A stretch of 64,000 bases of DNA from Balanoglossus misakiensis. Its lineage: Eukaryota > Hemichordata. The position numbers and the translations under genes are program-made. Each line of letters begins with the position of its first letter. The stretch's first letter is position 1. Location of the stretch: positions 7,068,001 through 7,132,000 of the forward strand of contig CM082577.2 of NCBI GenBank assembly GCA_040954595.2. The letters are read 5' to 3'. The notes under the pieces were generated by a model that searched no databases, was not told where the DNA came from, and was given only the letters and a program-made list of their open reading frames with translations. Below, in pieces: positions 50,101-62,448 of this stretch.

Positions 50101-53100
50101 GAATGCGTAAATATGCCTCTTCTTTCAGGGGCATCGTATGATCCGCATGCCAGCAGGCAGTATGCCCAATGAGTCACCCCTCCTCCGTGCTGTAGTTATT
50201 CCTCATGTGATATTTCAAGCAACTGTTACAGACATTGACGAACTGAGAGTAGATTCCTAACGCCCACACAGTCTCCACCTGGATTGTTTGCACAGAAAGA
50301 CCACACCCAGTGAGGGCCGGGCAAATTTTGGATGGATCAACACAGATTGGATACTGGACACTAGATTCGAGATTCAATTGGAGATTCAACACATCGGATA
50401 ATACTGGGACATGTTAGTAAAGTGTGAAGTGTGACGGACAATTGTTGCATTACCACTGACTGCAAAGGTTACCGAAGGATGGAATGATCATGCTAACGTT
50501 CCCAGAGCTGGCCTTCAGGCTCTTCAGCTAAGCCAAAATGCATATACTAGTACCATTCGATATATCACTCGAATTTAGCAGTACGACTTTGTTTACGATT
50601 ACCCACCTGATAAAAATGTAGGAATGTAAACATGTTTTTACATATAAACCTGTTTGCTTGGACTGCAGTTCGCATTTGACCTCTTTAACATATGATGACT
50701 ACAGGTTTTAATACTGATGTTAAATTGTCTTTGGTGTGCTGCTATTAATAGAAATCAATTAAGTGACAATTTGAAAGGGTTGGCTTCTTCTCACAGTGAT
50801 GAATATTATCAATAGATGGCTGCGGTAGGTTTGTATTCAGTTCAAAGCGACAGTTTTATTTTTACCAGCACAAGCAATCAACTGTTTATGAGATCGGAAT
50901 CCTTAACAAACAAACATTTAGTCTGGCACAAGATGCTTGGTTTTTGACACAAGTTTCAGTCACGAACAAGTAGTGGAATTTTACAACTGCTTATCCGAGT
51001 GAGCAGGGTATGCACTTTGAAACTACAGTTCTTGCAGGGACTCATTCCTTCACTTTTGTTACATTCTGAGGAAGACATCGCCTGGTGTTTGTATGGCGTA
51101 TTTCCCCAGCAACTATGGTGTGTGTTTTGCATCAAAGCGGAGTCGTGTTATCAGCACGATTTTCCCCAAAGCAGTATTTCTCACCAAAGGCAACGTACTG
51201 TAGAAACCCACACAAACCGTAAAGATAAGTTATGGGAATTTACTTTGATGTGGCTACCTAACTCAAAATCGAAAACATGCCATGTAGGGAATGGGACTCC
51301 CTAATTGATATTTTCAGCATACCACTATCGTAGCCACATCAGTCACCTTGTTGAGTAATCGATAGCGTTACCAAATCCCACTTACTGTCGCAATAATGTG
51401 CATAATATACCAACCAAATGTTAACGTAGTAAAACCACAAATATCTTCAAAGATATACCAAATATAAATCTTAAGGTAATGCTTTATTACTAACATGCAT
51501 ACCACCAACCATCCTTCTATCAACTAATTATTATATCTATGAGTTTCATCGTCATCTGCTTGCTTGCCTGTATTCAGACAATAGCACTGATGCTCGACCC
51601 TTATCCTTGTGGATGATTATGGTCGTAAATGAGGACCGAATAGACTTTTTTCTACTTAACACATAATTTATCATAGTGAACACTCCCAGTGCAGTTCTCC
51701 AATCCAATTTATCATAACCGATAAAATAACTTTTATTTTCATAATACTAATGAACAATAAATCATCAGACACAGGCCGATCGAGCCGTAAATAGTCGACG
51801 GGATTAATTCGTCTGATGGGTTTAATCCTCATCACTCAGGCACGCAAATGACATAAAGCAAATGGATAATATATGATAAATAGCATTATGGGACATATTT
51901 TGCTGCCTCGCAGTGATAAGCTTTCCCTTGACCTCGCAGACTCATCGCTGCATGAATTTGCATACTGTGCATGTTTTTGTTCGTGGTCACGTTAGTCACG
52001 AACAATTTGGTCGGCACCAGGGTAAGTCCTCAGGGTTCAAGTTACAATGAATGAAGGGCTCCATCAGTCCTCAACACTACACTATAGCTTATTAAGGGTA
52101 TATACACAGTCATCTGTATGCAAATTTAGCTTCAGTTACCGTGGAAATGCAGATCTAACCAGTTGAAGATTTTCACTTGGGTGGACACACGAAAAAAAGT
52201 GTGCCATCACGTCGTGATTCATAAAACTTGCGCATGCCCTTTAACCGTATAAGCATACATGTATGTAAATCAGAAGTGGCTGTAGCCCTTTAACATATCT
52301 TTGTGGCGTTTACGAAATAAATGAGCACGTTTCGCAAAATGAACACTTTAATCATTACAGCCTTTAGGCAAATGAAGATTAGAAGGCACCCACAAAGATA
52401 TATGCTTTCCCAAAGGACAATAATTCACGACATGGCCCCTTGTTGTCTGTGTATCAACAGTCTTCTTTGCATAACAATAAGTGCATGATTACAGATCTGG
52501 CCGAAAGAGAAAAAAGGTTTGCCAAATCCGGCGACGAGGACATAATGTTGATTGGACCAACCATTCATAAAATGGAATTCTCTATTTAATCCCCCCACCA
52601 AATACACTCTTACCATATCACATTGGAAATCGATGTTTCCGAATGAGTGCACTTAACGAAATACTTCTTATTAATGCTTTAGCGGTATGTTTGCCTATTT
52701 TTTCCACAAAGGTGCCGCCTCGTGCAACACAGCCAAATTAGTCATACGCGTCGTCCAACAAGTTGGCAGAATATGTCGGACTCGAACATATATCAGTCCA
52801 AACACTTTGAACGAAAAGTGAAGTGTGATACAGAAAATACTACAAAAAAAGATTAGATAACGACAGTATAACTGTCCCATCATTCAAGTCTTCACTGCTG
52901 CCGCCATCATCGCCGTCTCCTTCTGGCACAGTGTGTATTTTTTCAGTAGACTATAACTTTTAGAGAGTGACTACGCAATTGTGACGTCATGTGTCACTCA
53001 TTAGACACGTACATCAGGTTTCTTATCGTCTACAAGTGTTCCCATAATGCACGAGACATACTATCGATCGATATTGATCCTACCCCAGCGCACAAATTTT

Positions 53101-53784
53101 CATATCGAAGGATACGTCAGGGAGTGAACATCTTGCATTAAAAACAATGACGTTCGTAATATTTAGGGGATACCGTTTAGTATTCTTGTTTTCGCTTACA
53201 TCATGATTTTTAACAAAAATTACGTCCTTAATGTACGTTTTTGATACTCAATATTATATTTGTCAAATAAGGAGTAAATATAAAAAATCTTTTGGTTCAT
53301 ATAATTTATTCCGACAGATATGTTTGTGTTTGGATTTATGATCGTGTGAGTAAAGATTTAACATAATCGTTTGATATGAGATGCGTAATGTTACATTCCT
53401 AAGGAGGACATTACCAATCCGAGTCGCCTTTCACTTAACCCAACACATCACTGCAGGGCATGGTAATCCATTGAGTAGCTCATTGCATCATCCGGGCAGT
53501 CAGAACCCACGCAAAAGCACGTATCCTATGAACTTTGCGGCTTGTGGGGGTTGTGGCGGCAGAGTAGCATTTAATTCTCCAGCTGCTGTAGTTTGCATAA
53601 TTAGATGAGGGAGTGATTCTGGCATACGTACCGGTATATGTTACACAGTGTACACTTTACAGAGAAAGATACACTTGCAAAAATCAGCGAGCAAACATAT
53701 TTACGCAGTAGCCATACATATCTTGGGGACAAATTTTAAGTAAATGGATAGTTCTCCAAACCGTTCAATTCTTTGCTACATGTG

Positions 53785-54040
53785 TAAGGAGTTCCTTAAA
53801 AACCCTCTTGCTTTCACAAAAATCACTTCTTTGATTTATACTCCATAAAGATTTAACACAGAGACTGGCGGCCATCTTGAATTTCAAATTTCATTCAATT
53901 TCGCTCTCATTGAACATTGTTAATGGTGACCCCTAGTTTTTCTTCTCGATTTTAGGAGAAAATGATCTTAACTTGCCATGAGCAAAATGTGAACAGATGA
54001 CTTTGATTGTTAAGGCGCTTATACTACCTTAGTCCCGATT
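53785..54040 (+). repeat. Diverged dispersed repeat, copy 2
   Basis: Second copy of the family at 1285-1500, same orientation, 52 kb away. The shared blocks start at 53853 (TTAACACAGAG, then GGC.GCCAT) and near 53934 (GGTGACCCCTA), with about 35 extra bases between them. Substantial divergence suggests an old family. Confidence 0.5.
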
Positions 54041-55512
54041 GTATAAACTTGTATTACCTTGTCCAACGCTAATGTGACACTTTGACAGGCAGGCAAGAAT
54101 AATATGTTGTAAAAAGGGCGTTAAAACCGCTCTGATCCATACAGCAATTTCTATCTGGCATCGAAAACGTGGAGGTCACACGCTTCTTATAAACTTACGC
54201 CAGGCAGTTCTACAAGCCTTACTACAACAGTTACCAGATATATAATTCCGAAGGAGGCTTAAAATTAAAGCGGTTTGATTATAAACAAATAAATGTGTGT
54301 TCCAAGTCCCAATAGGCTGAAATTGATCGAACGGGCAATAATACTGGGAAATGCCACATGCATACGATCTGATGTAAACGTGTCTCAGAATAAAGCAACG
54401 CGTATCTGGAAAATTAAAGGTGTAAAGTTGCCCCATACCTTGATCAATAAAACCCGGAGGCACTCTCGTTCAAAATACATAAAAATATCGGCGATCAACC
54501 TGCCGGGCTTCTAAGCGAGAGTGAGATTTACAACCACGCACATTAAAACGGTTATCACGCTTTGTGCGATCTATGCAAAAGGCAACGCTTGATTATCTTC
54601 GTGACTGGATACAGAGCACAACCGTTCTTGTTCCGTCGTTTTAATTTGAAAGCGTCTAGATCTGTTATTGGTAAGCCCAGCGCGATTTCTTAAATGTTGC
54701 TACCGTTGTTCCCAGAATTAATAGTCAAGTTAGACTTTTCTCGATGAGGGCCTTCATGGATGATACATTGCGCAAGTGAGTAATAGGTGTCACATGCACG
54801 TTAATAAGATTGGACGTGTAAAGTGTCCCTTTTCTCTGGTACGATGTGCGTACATCTATCCGATGAAACCCCATCTGCTTCCTCGCTAACAATCGCGGTT
54901 GTCTGCCAAGTATAAAGATCAGAGAAGCATCTCCCGTCAGGTCTCGAAACGTCAGAGCAATTCACACGATAAGAACACCCGAGTATAAATCTCCGCGATA
55001 CGATCTCAACGAGACCCGTTTTCGCTCCACAGGGAGCAGAGTTTGCCCCGATATCATGCAAATTCCGCGATCTTAATGGTGTAACATGGAGATGTTCTCC
55101 CGGGAACGTATACGTTTTTCTGGGCATCTATCCCGACAGCCGCGTGTGCGCTGTAACGACTGCCGGCATGGCAAGACACCTTGTAAACGTGCCACATAGA
55201 AGCAATCGTCCTCGCCCGTGATTGAACGTTTTCAATTCTGGCTTAATGGAGATGGAAGCTCTTAGCGCCATCCTTCAGCAATATTTCATCGCATCGGCAA
55301 TTTGTTGCTTTTTAGAATGCCTAAGATAGCATCTTATCTTGTGACAGCGAATAAGTTTCACCTTTAGCGCCCACAGAAGTCGTGCTGCTCAGATACCTGA
55401 TTGGAATGAAATACCGCGACACTGTCTGTTGCCTACAACTCAAAATGTCAATATGATCTGAAGCGACAAGTTTAGATTATTGTTTTGCAAGCATGATTAG
55501 CTTCTACATAGT

Positions 55513-55570
55513 TTACATACATACATGTACATGTATACATACATACATACATACATACATACATACATGT
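55513..55570 (+). repeat. CATA tetranucleotide microsatellite
   Basis: Eight or more CATA units flanked by ACATGTACATGTAT. Confidence 0.9.
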
Positions 55571-57437
55571 TTGCACGTCTGCAGATGAATGTGGGATATG
55601 TGACAGTTTGTGCAGGCAGGTGTAAATATAAATACGTCTTGACATATAATAGGTGCACAAAGTGAAGCGTCTAATGTACAGAAATTCTGAAAATATTTTG
55701 CATATGCGCATGCTTTGTTTCTTCAACCAATGTCGTCAATCAGCAATTTTGCATCCCCGTTCCTTGTCAAGACATTTCTTTTTAAAATCCACTGTGAAGA
55801 CGAAGATAAGGGTATGATTATTTCATTTTAGCCATTTGAAGAAGCGGAATATACTTCACTGGCCTGAAATTAAAGGGGACGTGCAGGTATGAACGCTCAA
55901 TGCATTGTCGTTGCCATTAATGCTTGACCGGTAACTTGTCACAGGGGCATTTCAAAAGTAACATCGATTGGAGAAGGCGTCCCTTCAGAGCCGAATGTGT
56001 GAAAATCTTTACTTTTCATCACGGCTAGCAATTACGCGGGTTTGATGCAACTGTCAGGATCAATAACAACGCAAACCAGTGAAAATCTATACGTGAATAC
56101 AAGCTTTAATTAACTACAATAAAACCTACATACAATTGAATGCAATGTATGTACACACTGATTGAAACAATCAGGACTTTCGAAGCAAAGTAAATCTAAA
56201 AAAAAGGGTGTGATTTATGTTCAGTTGAAACGTTGAATGGACACGAAAGTTCAGGAATAACACGACGTATCGAATACACCAACATAATTCCAAACATATT
56301 TACTGTGATGGAGAAATTGCACAAAATTTTGTGATGCATTCCGTGTATAACGTCTCTCGCAGGACTCTCCGACCCCTTGAATTGTGTGCTCACAGTCCGG
56401 ATGTACTTACATTCTGCTGTCTGTTCTAGTCCAACATTATTATATACCGTTAACTACAGAAGGTACTGTCGACCACGAAACGTGAGGGTCACTAAACACT
56501 AGCTTCACACTTGCTGAATTTTTTGTTTGAAAATGAATGTAAATTGATTTGTAAAGCTATACTTTATAACGTCTCTCAGCAGTGTGTTATAACTTGAACA
56601 TGTACAAAAACACCAACCACTTCTAATATGTATAGGTGATGGTACATAAAATGGTGGGCCCATGGTCGATTTTGATCGCATATTCAAAAAAGAGCTCTAA
56701 GAAATAAAATACGACGGGAAGATGTCAAGGCGCAAATGTGAAAAGTCAGACGTCACAAAAACACATGAAAAATCGCTCCCTAGAAAATTGCCTCTGTGTC
56801 AAATCTGGCTTGCGTGGTGTAATCTGTGGGATTTGCGGTATACTTTTTGTCATTCCTCACTGGGGAAATATCCAAGTGATATCGAACGAAGTCTTGCAAG
56901 AAATTACTTTGAACAATTTTGAACAAACCAGATACATTTGACATGAAATAGCGCCTTCATATAAGTACACGGCGAACAACACGCTTGATTGAACACTCTA
57001 CCACAATGGATATTATTAATTTCACAACTGGATTCAAGACGTGCTGTATCGAAACTAAACGGTCACTTAAATGTGACCGACGATTATTAAGAGAGAAAAT
57101 GAAAATCAGTGACTCGAACATGGTGCCAATGACCACGATTTTTTTTTGACTACGACGACCAAACCGGATTTTGGACAAGCACACGCTATGAAAGTGTCTG
57201 ACGTTAGCGAATAACTTCTCCCGTTTAGCTCGTATTATACATATATTAACTTTTTTTTAAACGTTAAGTCAGTTATGTTACATAAGTATCTTGACAAGGC
57301 GGAGGGCACACACGAGACGCCAGACTGTCGTGAACGACCTGCCATGGCACCGTAGTGTGAATGGCGAATTCGTGCGACAAGTTTCCACAACTTCTGGTCA
57401 CTCGGTGATCCGTTCTATACTTAGATCCATCCATTCA

Positions 57438-57484
57438 TCACACACACACACACGCGCACACACTCATACGTACATACATACATC
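57438..57484 (+). repeat. CA / CATA microsatellite
   Basis: CA units, a CGCG interruption, more CA, then three CATA units; about 500 bp beyond the 3' end of the receptor gene. Confidence 0.85.
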
Positions 57485-57985
57485 GAAACGTCTGGAACTG
57501 TACTTCATTAAAAAACTTGAAATCGTCATCGGACAATCGGAACTGTAACGACTTCGGTGCGATACTGCCATTAAGTATTCCTATCTGGCAGGACTGTGCT
57601 GTAAAGATGGCGCGGGACGAAGTTCAGTGATCTCTAGATCTCTCCCAGCTAGTAGGAATTTACTAAACCGCTACGTACGGGGTAACACAAGCAATCCATT
57701 CATCGATATGAACATATTTACGGTTGTGTCCGAGCCTTTATACAAATTGACTGTAATAAGAGTAAGCACCTTTAAGGTTTCTTCCGTTCGCGATATGTTG
57801 AGTAATAAGTACGCATTGCAGAGTATAAGATCACAATGTACTTTTGAGGAGGCTACGCGGTAGAATCGAAATCCTCACTAAGAAATGCTGTCTTGGCTGT
57901 CTGCTCGAGGAACGTACACGTATCAGGAGCTTGAAATCATTTCAACATGAATTATCAAGCCTACACGACTGAATTGATCAATCGT

Positions 57986-57991
57986 TTTATT
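57986..57991 (-). terminator. Poly(A) signal overlapping the receptor stop codon
   Basis: On the coding strand the stop region reads TAAATAAAA, so the last A of the TAA stop is the first A of AATAAA. If used, the 3' untranslated region would be only tens of bases. It may be a chance match; no better AATAAA was seen in the next few hundred bases. Confidence 0.3.
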
Positions 57992-59208
57992 TACAACTGC
58001 ACCGGTTCTGGGTCATTGCCGTTTCTTCTCGCCTTCGCGGGACCGTTAGTAGGCGAATCGCTTAACATGATCGCCTGCGTCGTCTGGCAGTGTCTTAGGT
58101 TCATTGAATTGGTTGTGGTGTCCGCCTGGTGGCGGTCGTTTTTCCCTTTGGAGGAACGCCGTCGAAAGTGACTCACGCTCGGCTCGAATTGAATGTCGGC
58201 GGCGCAAGTGAACGCCTTCTGGAAGCTTTTTTTGAAATTGTCGCTCAAGAAAGCGTAGAGAATAGGGTTGGCACAACTGTTAGCGTATCCCACACACTGG
58301 GTGGTGTAGAACACCGTTCGCAGTATCATCTTGGCGTCTTCGGAGGAGATCGGCCACAAATATTGGAGGCTCAAGAGCACGATGTAATACGGTGACCAAC
58401 AAAGAAAAAATACACCTACCACGACTGTCACCATTTTCGTCACCTTGCGAGTTTTCTTGCCCCTCGACCCCGGCGCTCCAACCTGGCGCAGCCGGCACAG
58501 CATCAGGACGTAGGCAACGCAGATGATCAGCAGCGGCAACACGTAGCCGAGCACGAAGGTGTAGTAGGAGAAGATGACCTTCCAGTCCTGCGCCGTCAGA
58601 TTGAACGCGGTCCGGCCGAATACCTCCTCCCATTCCGGGCCGCAGCCGTACTTGTTGGCGCCGTGCGGTCCGCTCGTGCGGAAGGCGATGATAGCGGGGG
58701 ACATCAGGACGAGCACCAGAGCCCACACACAGCCGCTGACTATCCCGGCGTTCTTCGCATTGCGGTAGTTCACAGACTGCACAGGGTGTACCACGGCGAC
58801 GTAGCGATCGATGCTCATCACCGCCAGAAAGAATATACTGACGAACTGAGTCAGTATGTCGTTGGTCGAGTATATCTTACAAAACGCCGTTCCGTAGGGC
58901 CAGTTCCCCGTGATCATGTTCTGTATTGCGAACGGCACACCCAACAGGTAAAGTTCGTCAGCTATGGCCAAGTTCAAAATGTAGGTGTTCGTGACAGTCT
59001 TCATCTTGGCGTACCGCATTATGACATATATTACGAGAGTGTTACCGATAAGTCCGACAACGCACTCGATGGCGAAGATGGTGGAGATGACGGCGGTAAG
59101 GGCGCTTACTCCTGGGTATTCTCCCTCCGTCATGTTGCTCATGTTCGGCGACGACGTTTCGTACTCGTAGGCGGCCACAAGCACAGAGTTGTTCTCGAAG
59201 AAAGCCAT
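57991..59208 (-). CDS. Somatostatin/allatostatin-C-type G-protein-coupled receptor, intronless
   Basis: 405-residue class A GPCR, a plasma-membrane receptor presumably for a somatostatin- or allatostatin-C-like peptide and coupled to Gi/o as in the known family. The start is the ATG at 59208, in a strong context (GCGCCATGG); the frame stays open upstream only through a GTG. The extracellular N-terminus has three N-glycosylation sequons (Asn6, Asn22, Asn25). Seven membrane segments lie at about 36-60, 72-97, 108-138, 154-176, 212-238, 257-283 and 296-320. Diagnostic residues: RYAKMKT after TM1; LAIADEL in TM2; Asp117 in TM3 at the amine-binding position conserved in somatostatin receptors; Cys110-Cys189 disulphide; DRY 134-136; CWSPYY in TM6; YANSCANPILYAFLSDNF in TM7, nearly the somatostatin-receptor signature. 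Cys335 is a likely palmitoylation site. The coding region is GC-rich compared with its flanks. Opioid or galanin receptors are less likely given the TM7 motif. Confidence 0.93.
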   Translation of the reverse strand: MAFFENNSVLVAAYEYETSSPNMSNMTEGEYPGVSALTAVISTIFAIECVVGLIGNTLVIYVIMRYAKMKTVTNTYILNLAIADELYLLGVPFAIQNMITGNWPYGTAFCKIYSTNDILTQFVSIFFLAVMSIDRYVAVVHPVQSVNYRNAKNAGIVSGCVWALVLVLMSPAIIAFRTSGPHGANKYGCGPEWEEVFGRTAFNLTAQDWKVIFSYYTFVLGYVLPLLIICVAYVLMLCRLRQVGAPGSRGKKTRKVTKMVTVVVGVFFLCWSPYYIVLLSLQYLWPISSEDAKMILRTVFYTTQCVGYANSCANPILYAFLSDNFKKSFQKAFTCAADIQFEPSVSHFRRRSSKGKNDRHQADTTTNSMNLRHCQTTQAIMLSDSPTNGPAKARRNGNDPEPVQL

Positions 59209-59520
59209 GGCGCGAGGTATACTCTCGACCGGTATTGTAATCACCGGCTGCCTGTTATCTGAGATGTGGAATCGGCTATAAATTGGCGATTCTTTCTCGC
59301 GTATTTTTCTTTCCTCCTCCTCCCAGACCTCAGTATTAACTATCACACTTTTTGGGGAGAATTACCTTATCATGATTACCACAATAGCGTGTGTGGTATG
59401 CCCGGGCGGCGGTGATACGGATCTGAGAGCGAATGAGGCGGTGGTATTTAGCAATGTTGGTGGCGTGGCGACCGAACGCTGACTGCTTTGAATTTGCGAA
59501 GCTTGGGCAGGCTAGATAGA
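59209..59520 (-). other. Probable 5' untranslated region of the receptor gene
   Basis: Lies between the candidate core promoter and the ATG. The frame is open in register upstream of the ATG as far as about 59346 but has no earlier ATG, so it is read here as leader. A 5' intron cannot be excluded; CACATCTCAG near 59255 could be an acceptor. Confidence 0.35.
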
Positions 59521-59532
59521 CGTCGTAAACTG

Positions 59533-59595
59533 ATTTAAATACACTCCTCCCTACTACGTAGCCCGCATCAATCAAAAATGAGCGCTTCTAATTGG
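59533..59595 (-). promoter_or_regulatory. Candidate core promoter of the receptor gene
   Basis: On the coding strand CCAAT (59595-59591) is followed about 50 bp later by TATTTAAAT (59541-59533), a plausible CCAAT/TATA pair. The start site would fall near 59505, about 300 nt upstream of the ATG. This rests on motif and spacing only. Confidence 0.3.
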
Positions 59596-59599
59596 CCAG

Positions 59600-60890
59600 T
59601 GGTGAGTCCCCTAGCAGAGTCAATTTAAGCTAGTCCGTTCAAAATGATCAGACAAATACTGCTAAACCTGAAGACGCATTAGAGCGCCAACGTTAGCCAG
59701 GTGAGCGGAATGAGAATCGCCTGGTTGCTCTGGCGACCGCTGTTGGACTCACCGCGCATGCGCTTTTTTTAAAGACAACTGGAAAGCAGCCACTGCAATA
59801 TCTTCATCGGGATTGTGGTAGATGTGGCAAACATATACCGCTTATTTGTATTAAAACAAACAAGTTGGATATTGAGTGGTTGGATCGACTCATGGTTTTG
59901 CCCCCATGCCATGCCACAGCTGTACACGTTCTTTTTAGATTTTGCCTGTCGAACACTCCTGCATAATTATGATCGCTTGTGTATAACAAATGTACCGTAC
60001 GTGATATCATTTACGATTGGGTATTCCCCCCATGTGCTGGTGTGGGGCAATAGGTGTACAATAAGGTAAATTCAACACATTTTAGCGCAGCAGAACAATG
60101 GTCACTGGCGTAAAAAGGTGGGATAATAAGTTAAGTCCTTGCCGCTTACTTCTCATTGGTGTCAAAGATCAGCAATTGACTTGATGCCACGCCATTCAGG
60201 GTGCCGCCGCTGAAATTCAGCTTAATAACATCTCACACCATGACCACGCCTACATACAGTCACTTCACTCGACACTACAGGAAAGGGTTAAAAACAACTT
60301 TGTGCATAACACACCTTTGTCTGTACTTTTGGTCATATATGCCGGGACTGTAGGCAAATACACCTGAATTATCTTCAAACAAGACAACCCCCCATTGTCA
60401 TGTACATGGAAAACAGGTTCCTGCAAAGACGCGTCTATAAAAATGAACATGCCCGCAAACCATTGCGTGCGTGCCAATATATGAAGAAAAATGTAATTCA
60501 CCGGTTGGAGGTTGATATATTCACTTTTTCCCTGTTGCAACAGCTGCTTTATCGCGGACAGAGATGACATCAATTATAACTGTAACTCTGTAAAGTACAA
60601 ATCGATAATCTGGCTACAAAGCTTCCACGAAAACTAGTACATGATGACGAAGACGGTGTGTTCATACACAAAGCTGTTTATAAAAACCAACTTTTCCGAG
60701 CAAAGTCTGTAACCGCCACGCACGAAACCTGACACACTTTCCCATCAAAATCGCCCATATATCGTACTCAGGTGAGTGTATCAGTACCTTTGCCAGACAT
60801 AAAATCTGTTGCTAAATGTCAAACAACGCTTCAGGGAGGTGACATTGATAAGGAATGATTCTTGGAAATCAAATAATAGACTTGATTTTT
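59600..60890. other. Gene-free stretch upstream of the receptor
   Basis: No coding region or RNA gene that I can support. Regulatory elements of the receptor may lie here, but none can be singled out by eye. Confidence 0.5.
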
Positions 60891-60970
60891 TACGAGATTC
60901 GAACTCGGAAGCTACGGCGCAGATTCATGTTTCGTGGAAAAAGAGCGCATAAGACCACTCAACCAATTCC
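60891..60970 (-). repeat. tRNA-like Pol III promoter: SINE head or tRNA pseudogene
   Basis: On the minus strand TGGTTGAGTGG (60965-60955) matches the A-box consensus fully, and GTTCGAATC (60904-60896, within GAGTTCGAATC) matches the B box fully. The starts are about 60 nt apart, the spacing of a leucine/serine-type tRNA. The A-box region (TGGTTGAGTGGTCTTATGCGC) closely resembles the D arm of leucine tRNAs. The T stem pairs only four bases, the anticodon arm is poor, and the acceptor ends do not pair (the 3' side is A-rich). It is therefore not a functional tRNA. An A-rich tail directly after the B box suits a short retroposon. Confidence 0.5.
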
Positions 60971-62274
60971 CCACAGTAATGCTCCACCAATAAACGTAAA
61001 ATTTAAACGGTCATTATATGCTATAATTGAAAAAAAAGCATTATACATTATTACAGTAAACGAACGTTAAACCACTGTGCGCCCTATTGTTCAAGGTTAG
61101 GAAACGTCCTATAATAACAAAACGGATATAAACTGAAATACTTGTAAAACAAAATAACAGAGTTGTACACACAGAAAGAGGCAATTAGGCTTAGTGCCAG
61201 CGAGATGTTGTAATTACGATTTCTCATTAAGTTGCGTCGCCGCGATTGACCATGTGATTTCATTACCCAGATAGCATCACAGGTTTTGTATGCGAGGACG
61301 GTTGAAAGTTTTAATTGGCCTTGCCAAGATAAACTGTTGACAGTTGTTGGGCACGAGGGGTACTTATACACCGCATGGACGGAACATGCTACAAACACAT
61401 TGGAATACTTCAGGATTGAGTATTGTACCCGCATAGATGATCGGTAGTGCCATGTGTACATGCCAGTGATGGCTCTGATTTGTGTTTCTCTGGTACTTGG
61501 TAAACTGCGGAGTACAAAATACTATGATTTTTTTATACACTGGGAAACCATGCATCAGACGGTAAGGTCGACATATCATGACCTATTGATTTTTTTTCAC
61601 AAAGGGCATAGTTCACAGGCTGTGCAAAAGATCCAATAAAAAGCGATCATGCAGTCATCCATGCAGCGCCCTTTGTTGCTTTATCAGATGCCGTTTCACA
61701 CCGAGAAATGAACATAATTTGCACCGCGCTATTTTTATAAATCCATTTATAAAACCACAAACACACATAATTTCTGCCGTGGGACTATATAAACATCCGT
61801 CCTGCCGGCGTTTATTAATTGGAAGCGGACCTTGGATGAAACCCATCAAATCGAGAAAGAGAGAGAGAGAGATCTATTTAACGAAATTACTTACTTAGCC
61901 TTCATGATATCCCTGGTTCTCGACATGAATCTGCGTAATCTGATTGGATGGTTTTTGCCTCCATGCATGGCTTCAGTCATTGCCCATAAAGAAGAAAAAT
62001 TGACATTTCAATTAATAACAATACTCAATGCTATTTTGCGTCATTATTGCGGATAAGCGTGTGAACGTGGCCTTCAATTTTTGACCCAAAGCGGCGCTGG
62101 AATTCAATATCTGGTTTTGTACTGTAATATATAATATTCAGGGGATTTGCACGTCACGCCTTGTGTGTCAATTTATTTTAAGAATTACTTTTTTTAAATT
62201 GAAGCTATTTCAAGAAGCCATTTGCTTGGCATTGATTGAAGCACTACTATCTGTGATTTTGACTAATATTTAGT

Positions 62275-62309
62275 CTTACTTACTTTACTTACTTACTTAC
62301 TTACTTACT
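62275..62309 (+). repeat. TTAC tetranucleotide microsatellite
   Basis: About eight CTTA/TTAC units with one extra T interruption. Confidence 0.9.
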
Positions 62310-62448
62310 GCAAGGCTGGCTGACTGGATATATATGGGTGGATATAGATGGGTAGATATATGTATACAATTGAGCAAACTTTCCGACGTGTGTCAAAGCA
62401 CACTAAAACCGTTATGTGCAGGTATGACAGTGTGACCATTTTGGGGGG

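Larger units (their letters stand above)
42836..55512. other. Gene-free stretch
   Basis: No coding region or RNA gene that I can support. It contains a CA/ACCC-rich tract at 47148-47187, a perfect TGACGTCA palindrome at 52982-52989 and copy 2 of the dispersed repeat at 53785-54040. Open frames are short and unrecognised. Confidence 0.5.

Noticed and set aside
52779-52789. B-box-like GTTCGAGTC on the minus strand
   Set aside because: No A box lies at tRNA-like distance upstream and there is no cloverleaf potential.
58663-59262. 199-codon open frame on the plus strand
   Set aside because: It is antisense to the receptor, in GC-rich coding DNA that keeps the opposite strand open. It shows no domain, and the minus-strand product is unmistakable.
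59209-59346. 46-residue N-terminal extension of the receptor
   Set aside because: Its first codon is GTG, whereas the ATG at 59208 has a strong context and is followed by a typical glycosylated receptor N-terminus.
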